Source of the DNA: Chloroflexota bacterium
GTDB lineage: Bacteria; Chloroflexota; UBA5177; JANWHV01
Assembly: GCA_025924845.1 (NCBI GenBank)
Contig: JAICHN010000165.1
Coordinates: 1 to 10,071 of the forward strand
Direction of reading: 5' to 3'
Length of the DNA stretch: 10,071 nt
Within the stretch, counting starts at the first letter, position 1, and each line of letters begins with the position of its first letter. Positions 6,499-10,071 of the stretch are shown piece after piece. The position numbers and the translations under genes are program-made. Under the pieces are notes generated by a model, which was not told where the DNA came from, searched no databases, and saw only the letters and a program-made list of their open reading frames with translations.

Positions 6499-7263
6499 TC
6501 AGTCCTCATCTTCAAGGACGATCCGTTCCTCACCGTCGAGCATAATGACCCTGGGCCGGTTCGCACGCACCGATCGCCCGCTGAAGCGGTCCACGGCAGC
6601 GCGCGTATCGGACAGAGCGCGCAGTTGCTCCAGTTGGCGCTCGGTCGCATACACCAGGGGGAAATCGCCCGAATGGAACCGATCGAGGGCGTCCTCGGGC
6701 CGTATCCACACGCCGGCGGTGGTTTCTCGAGGATCGAAGATCGGCTCCTGATCGGAGGGCATGGGCGCCAGGAAGAAATGTGTATCGAAGCGACGGGGAA
6801 ATCGCTCGGGCGTAATCCAATGCGACCAGTGCAGCATGTGGTCCGTGTCGGCCACCAGCCCTTCGGTCCGGAGCAGCGCGGCCAGGATAATTCGGCCCTG
6901 GTTAAGATCGTCGCGGTACTGAACCAGGCGTGCTCGCAGCGCGGCGTCAAAACCGACCGCGTCGGCTCGGCGGGCCAACAACACCCCCGCCTCCTCGAAA
7001 CACTCACGCACCGCCGCCGCGTAAAAGCCCTCGCCCAGGGACAGATTGGATCCGGAGGGCACCGGCGCGCACAGGCCGTCCGCGCACTCTATGTCGCTGT
7101 CCAGCGCGTTCAGAGTGCCGCCGGGAAAAACGTACACATTGGGCATAAAAGGGTTCGTTCCATGCCGACGGACCATGAAGACGGCGATCCCACCCTCGGC
7201 GCGGTCGCGCAACAACACGACAGCCGCCGCCGGCCGTGGCGTTACCGGAGCGGGGATTGACAC
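6499..7263 (-). CDS. Nudix hydrolase, NUDT19-like with split Nudix box
   Basis: A 254-residue Nudix protein that would hydrolyse a nucleoside diphosphate linked to another group; eukaryotic NUDT19 cleaves coenzyme A. The N-terminal strand PAAAVVLLRD is followed by VFMVRRHGTNPFMPNVYVFPGG (28-49). The catalytic helix AAVRECFEEAGVLL (83-96) carries the REUxEExGU motif (R86, E87, E90, E91, G93). Between Gly49 and Arg86 there are 36 residues where the canonical box has 13, an insertion of about 23, which is a trait of the NUDT19 branch. Later landmarks are HWITPERFPRRFDTHFFLA (148-166) and an acidic C-terminus. I chose GTG 7263, with AAGGAA 8 nt upstream, over GTG 7293 ten codons earlier. Upstream is the folD gene, downstream the LACTB2-like gene. 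Confidence 0.9.
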   Translation of the reverse strand: MSIPAPVTPRPAAAVVLLRDRAEGGIAVFMVRRHGTNPFMPNVYVFPGGTLNALDSDIECADGLCAPVPSGSNLSLGEGFYAAAVRECFEEAGVLLARRADAVGFDAALRARLVQYRDDLNQGRIILAALLRTEGLVADTDHMLHWSHWITPERFPRRFDTHFFLAPMPSDQEPIFDPRETTAGVWIRPEDALDRFHSGDFPLVYATERQLEQLRALSDTRAAVDRFSGRSVRANRPRVIMLDGEERIVLEDED

Positions 7264-7347
7264 TGGTTCATTTCCTTGTCGCCACCAACCCACACGGACG
7301 AGCGGGACGCTCGCGCTCCGAGTCGATTTCGCAAACAGAGTGGCAAT

Positions 7348-8235
7348 TCAGGCTCCCACCGGCAGTAAAGCCACGCCATGCCGCTCGGCCAGCAGCACGG
7401 TATTCGCCATAAGCATGGCCGTGGTGACCGGTCCCACGCCCCCCGGCACCGGGGTGACGCCGCTCACCTTGTCCATTACCGCCGCGGTATCAACGTCACC
7501 ACACATACCACCATCTTCTGGATCTTCGTTGATCCCAACATCTATCACCAGAGCGCCCTCACCCACATGGTCAGCCCCGATTGCCCGCGCCCGGCCGATC
7601 GCCACCACGAGAATCTCCGCTCGGCGGGTCTCTTCGACTAAATCCGCCGTGGCGATCCCGCATACGGTCACGGTAGCTTCGCGAGCGATTAGAATCTGCG
7701 CCAATGGCCTGCCGATTGTCGTGCTCCCATTCACCACAACTACCTTTCGCCCACGGACGTCAGGCAGGCGATCCTCGATTAGCGCGAGGACGGCAGCCGG
7801 GGTGCAGGGCACGACCGCTGGTTCGTCCAGGGCGAGCCTGCCGAGGTTCAGCGCGGTCTGGCCCTCTACATCCTTATCGGCGCAGAGATGCTTGCCGGTC
7901 AGCTGGCGTAAGGCGAAGGGCATGGGATTTTGCAGGAGGACGCCATGCACGGCGGGATCGTTGTTCAGACCGTGCAGCAGCTGAAGCACATCCTGTTGAG
8001 CATTCTCCAGGGGAACGGGGATGGTGCGGAGACCGATCCCGGCGCGACGAGCGCTCTGCTCGATGGCGCGTCGGTAGCTGGCGGCATCGGCATGATTGCC
8101 CAAATGGACCACGGCAAGGGTAGGCTCGATACCCCTGGCTCGTAGCGCGGCCGCGCTCACGGCGGCGCCCGCTTCAATCTTTCGGGCCACTGCGCGCCCT
8201 GAAATCAGCCGATAATCGGCTCCCGAGTCCGTCAT
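7348..8235 (-). CDS. folD: FolD-like methylene-tetrahydrofolate dehydrogenase/cyclohydrolase with divergent active site
   Basis: FolD interconverts methylene-, methenyl- and formyl-tetrahydrofolate in the cytoplasm. This 295-residue protein covers both domains: GIEPTLAVVHLGN (35-47), GVLLQNPMP (98-106), DKDVEG (120-125), VPCTP (142-146), the Rossmann loop NGSTTIGRP (169-177) and the hallmark PVPGGVGPVT (263-272). A gap-free alignment with E. coli FolD from LAVV to the next Gly puts Ile58 at catalytic Lys54, while Tyr54 and Gln102 are kept. DVDGF reads DVEGQ, and the CHSRT phosphate-binding turn reads CGIAT. The folate and NADP pockets are therefore altered, and cyclohydrolase activity may be lost. 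ATG at 8235 is preferred to GTG at 8241 because AAGG is 10 nt upstream. It may be a paralogue beside a normal FolD elsewhere. Confidence 0.88.
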   Translation of the reverse strand: MTDSGADYRLISGRAVARKIEAGAAVSAAALRARGIEPTLAVVHLGNHADAASYRRAIEQSARRAGIGLRTIPVPLENAQQDVLQLLHGLNNDPAVHGVLLQNPMPFALRQLTGKHLCADKDVEGQTALNLGRLALDEPAVVPCTPAAVLALIEDRLPDVRGRKVVVVNGSTTIGRPLAQILIAREATVTVCGIATADLVEETRRAEILVVAIGRARAIGADHVGEGALVIDVGINEDPEDGGMCGDVDTAAVMDKVSGVTPVPGGVGPVTTAMLMANTVLLAERHGVALLPVGA

Positions 8236-8308
8236 CCACACCTGGCCTTACTGGGAGATTTACGCGGCCGAGCCTTGGGCGGGGCCACCTCCAGTATACT
8301 CGGGGTGC

Positions 8309-9439
8309 TTACCTCGCGGCGCGGCGCAAGGCCAGAAACAAGGCCTGTGCGCCGGTCAGGGCAATGCACAGGGCAATGGTGAGGTCGACGCCAAGATGAG
8401 GGGATCGGGTGACCACGTGCCCTTGCGCCCAGGGCCCCAGGGCGCCGCCAATCTGTGATGCGCACAGGACGAGAGTGGAGACGTGACCGGAGGCGGGAGG
8501 GTAGAGGCCGGCCGCCGCGCCGAGATTGAGCGGATAAATGGGACCGAGGCAGAGCCCGACCAAGAACGCGGCGAGAATCTGCACATGGGCCTCGGGCGCG
8601 AGCAAAAACAGCAGGGCCGCGGGCGCCGCCACTGCTCCGCAGGCCAGAATCAGATGGTCGCCGAGCCAACCGCGCGGCCGAAGTGCCGCCGCTAAACTGC
8701 CGACGCAGAGCGCCAGCCAGAAGGCCGCCGTCGCGGCCGAGGCCAGGTTGATGCCGGGATTGGTGGTTGCTCGCACATAGGTGTAGGCCCAGGAACCAAA
8801 GCCTACCTCCGCCGCCAGGTACAGAAAGCTCACCAGGGCAAGCAGGAATGCGGCAGGCCAGATGCCGGGTGGGATGGGGGCAACCAGAGTGCGGTGGGTT
8901 GCCTGAGGCGGCGGGAGCGGCGCCACTATGAAGAGCACCAGAGGTGCCAGCAGGGTGAACGCGAAGACGAGGAACACCGGTCGGTAATCGTGGAGAGCGT
9001 CCAGGGCCCATCCCGCGCATAATGGGCCAAGAAAGGCTCCGGCGCCAAAGCCCATATTAATGATCGACAAAGCCCTCCCTTCGTGCCCGTCGGCTCCTCG
9101 ACTGAGCAGGACCGGGCTGCCGACCGCGCTCACGCCAACCCCTACCCCGGCCAGAAAAAGTGCCACAATCGCGAACGGGAGATTGCTCGCCAGGGGGAGC
9201 GCGGCAAAGCCAAGCAATGAAGCGAGACTGCCGGCGATCAGGAGCGGGCGGGGCGATCGATGGTCAAAGAGCGGTCCCACGATCAGCGTAGCGACCAACG
9301 AGCCGATATACTCGCCCGCCACCAGGAGACCCAGGCTGCCCAGGGGTGCATGGAGATGGGTGTGCATGGCGGGGAGGGATGGACCTACGGCGCCTAGCCC
9401 CAGCCCGACCGCGAACGCGCCCAGGACGAAGGCCCACAC
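8309..9439 (-). CDS. MFS transporter, FHS/sugar-permease-like
   Basis: A 376-residue integral membrane protein with about 12 predicted helices in two six-helix halves. The first helix is at about 3-24. Motif A between helices 2 and 3 reads GPLFDHRSPRPLLIAGS (55-71). Helices 4-6 run through VGVGVSAVGSP and NMGFGAGAFLGPL. After the central loop (PLPPPQ, about 174-179) comes AAEVGFGSWAYTYV (209-222), a pattern I associate with fucose-permease-like MFS proteins, then GPIYPLNLGAAAG (299-311) and QIGGALGPWAQG (329-340). The substrate is not predictable; sugars or drugs are both possible. The GTG at 9439 is the only start in frame near the family's N-terminus, and its ribosome site is weak. It follows the small acidic gene by 73 nt and precedes folD by 73 nt, with a TATACT box but no clear -35 in the latter gap. 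Confidence 0.9.
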   Translation of the reverse strand: MWAFVLGAFAVGLGLGAVGPSLPAMHTHLHAPLGSLGLLVAGEYIGSLVATLIVGPLFDHRSPRPLLIAGSLASLLGFAALPLASNLPFAIVALFLAGVGVGVSAVGSPVLLSRGADGHEGRALSIINMGFGAGAFLGPLCAGWALDALHDYRPVFLVFAFTLLAPLVLFIVAPLPPPQATHRTLVAPIPPGIWPAAFLLALVSFLYLAAEVGFGSWAYTYVRATTNPGINLASAATAAFWLALCVGSLAAALRPRGWLGDHLILACGAVAAPAALLFLLAPEAHVQILAAFLVGLCLGPIYPLNLGAAAGLYPPASGHVSTLVLCASQIGGALGPWAQGHVVTRSPHLGVDLTIALCIALTGAQALFLALRRAAR

Positions 9440-9512
9440 CGCCCATGACGCGCGCCAGGCAGACGGCGGGTGTGCTTGAGGATTCCGCGACGCGACGCTT
9501 GGTGAAGCGATC

Positions 9513-9731
9513 TTACAGTCCGCCTTCCGACGCGAACGGGGAGCGGCCCGCCTCCTCCAGGGCGTCCTCTACCGTAAACGGTTCAAGAGTCCAGCCGTCT
9601 TCGCCGGCGCGCTCGAGCATCTGAGCAAGCTGAAGCCGCGCCTCTTCCTCGTTGAAGAATACCAAAATCTTGCCGGCGCCATCGCGCGCCCATTCCCCGT
9701 CACCACTCATCAGCGCCCACCGGTCCTGCAT
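9513..9731 (-). CDS. Small acidic protein of unknown function
   Basis: A 72-residue protein that I do not recognise. It starts MQDRWALMSGDGEWARDG, then has a short hydrophobic stretch GKILVFF and a predicted helix EEEARLQLAQMLERAGEDG. It ends WTLEPFTVEDALEEAGRSP and a Gly/Ser/Glu tail. It is rich in Glu and Asp, with no Cys, signal peptide or membrane helix, and should be a soluble one-domain protein. I chose ATG 9731 because GAGGAG lies 6 nt upstream; an in-frame ATG at 9749 would add six residues (MSEETT), with GGGGA only 3 nt away. The good ribosome site and position as first gene of the run leading to the MFS gene support its being real. No function is proposed. Confidence 0.65.
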   Translation of the reverse strand: MQDRWALMSGDGEWARDGAGKILVFFNEEEARLQLAQMLERAGEDGWTLEPFTVEDALEEAGRSPFASEGGL

Positions 9732-9966
9732 TGTCGTCTCCTCGCTCATAGGTCCCCAATCGTCCTACCGCCATGGTAACGAAGATCGCCCTCCGCACGG
9801 GCCGCCTCGAAGGGCCGGGTCGGTAGTGCCGCTGCCAGGGGGAGTGAAGCGGCGCATCCGATGGCGACCGATGGGAGTTGGCAGAATGCCGGCGGCCGGG
9901 GACCGCGGTCTGCTGGGAGGAGCAAGGCGGCAAGCCGGACGCTCCTATGTCAATAGGGTGGGTGAA
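9732..9966. other. Non-coding region between transposase end and first metabolic gene
   Basis: About 235 nt with no supported gene. On the minus strand, 13 nt after the transposase stop, comes TTGACATAGGAGCG (9953-9940), which may lie at or near the element's end. A 10-bp palindrome GACCGCGGTC is at 9901-9910, beside a GC-rich block. No convincing promoter for the small acidic gene was found: TTGACA at 9953-9948 has only CCGCCT 17 nt downstream. The exact boundary of the insertion sequence cannot be fixed from this end alone. Confidence 0.4.
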
Positions 9967-10071
9967 CTAGGCAGCTTCCAGGGAAGGGGAGGTCTGCTGC
10001 AGGTCGAGGCAGGTCTGCCACAACCGCCAAATGGAGCGAATAATATAGCGCTTGAGGGCGCGCAGGGCCTC
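9967..10071 (-). mobile_element. IS110-family transposase, C-terminal end (partial)
   Basis: The last 34 codons of a gene entering from beyond the window, ending in TAG at 9969-9967. The peptide begins EALRALKRYIIRSIWRLWQT and ends SPSLEAA. The pattern EALRxLKRYxxRxIW is the C-terminal signature I associate with IS110-family (DEDD/Serine, IS116/IS110/IS902) transposases. These move an insertion sequence by a bridge/seeker RNA-guided reaction and lack the long terminal inverted repeats of other families. The catalytic domains lie outside the window, so activity cannot be judged. The frame runs open to the edge in exact register. Assignment rests on one short segment, so I am fairly but not fully sure. 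Confidence 0.65.

Noticed and set aside
6148..7260. Open frame of 370 codons on the plus strand
   Set aside because: It lies antisense to the Nudix and metallo-beta-lactamase genes, whose motifs are unmistakable. Its own sequence is rich in Gly, Arg, Gln and His with no family motif.
7299..7313. Hairpin CGAGCG-TCC-CGCTCG between folD and the Nudix gene as a terminator
   Set aside because: The 6-bp stem lacks a following T-run on the minus strand.
7046..7984. Open frame of 312 codons on the plus strand
   Set aside because: Antisense to folD and the Nudix gene; low-complexity Ser/Thr/Arg/Pro composition typical of a shadow frame in GC-rich DNA.
8232..9020. Open frame of 262 codons on the minus strand
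   Set aside because: Different frame inside the MFS gene; rich in Arg, Pro, Ser and Gly, with no membrane pattern, whereas the other frame has clear transmembrane helices.
1..10071. CRISPR array, tRNA or rRNA genes
   Set aside because: No regularly spaced repeats, cloverleaf-like segments or rRNA-like stretches were seen on reading the window.

Overview
The window is GC-rich bacterial DNA with every credible gene on the minus strand, so transcription runs from high to low coordinates. Several GTG starts, short gaps and purine-rich ribosome binding sites fit a GC-rich soil or environmental bacterium. An IS110-type transposase tail and the mix of genes would suit Chloroflexota or a relative, but nothing here fixes the phylum and I hold that loosely.

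In transcription order: (1) 10071-9967, the last 34 codons of an IS110-family transposase, followed by about 235 nt of non-coding DNA that may hold the element's end. (2) 9731-5090, a run of metabolic genes: a small acidic protein of unknown function, a 12-TM-type MFS permease (FHS-like), a FolD paralogue with an altered active site, a NUDT19-like Nudix hydrolase, a LACTB2-like metallo-beta-lactamase-fold hydrolase and a PcaC-like carboxymuconolactone decarboxylase. Gaps of 70-120 nt without convincing terminators allow partial co-transcription. (3) 5089-4661, the only large gap, with a near-consensus sigma-70 promoter (TTGACA, 17 nt, TATAGT) and a leader of about 180 nt. (4) 4660-1, a tightly packed operon: family 5 peptide-binding protein, DppB-type permease, DppC-type permease, GNAT acetyltransferase and AnmK (cut by the window edge).

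The most coherent story is the operon in (4). A peptide-type ABC importer is joined, by gaps of 2 and 4 nt, to an acetyltransferase and to anhydro-N-acetylmuramic acid kinase. This suggests uptake and recycling of cell-wall muropeptides. The transporter ATPases are not seen and may lie beyond base 1. The most unusual single gene is FolD: the catalytic Lys of the YxxxK motif is Ile, and the NADP-phosphate and folate-pocket motifs also differ. I found no evidence for a wholly new system; the oddities are local and listed as findings.
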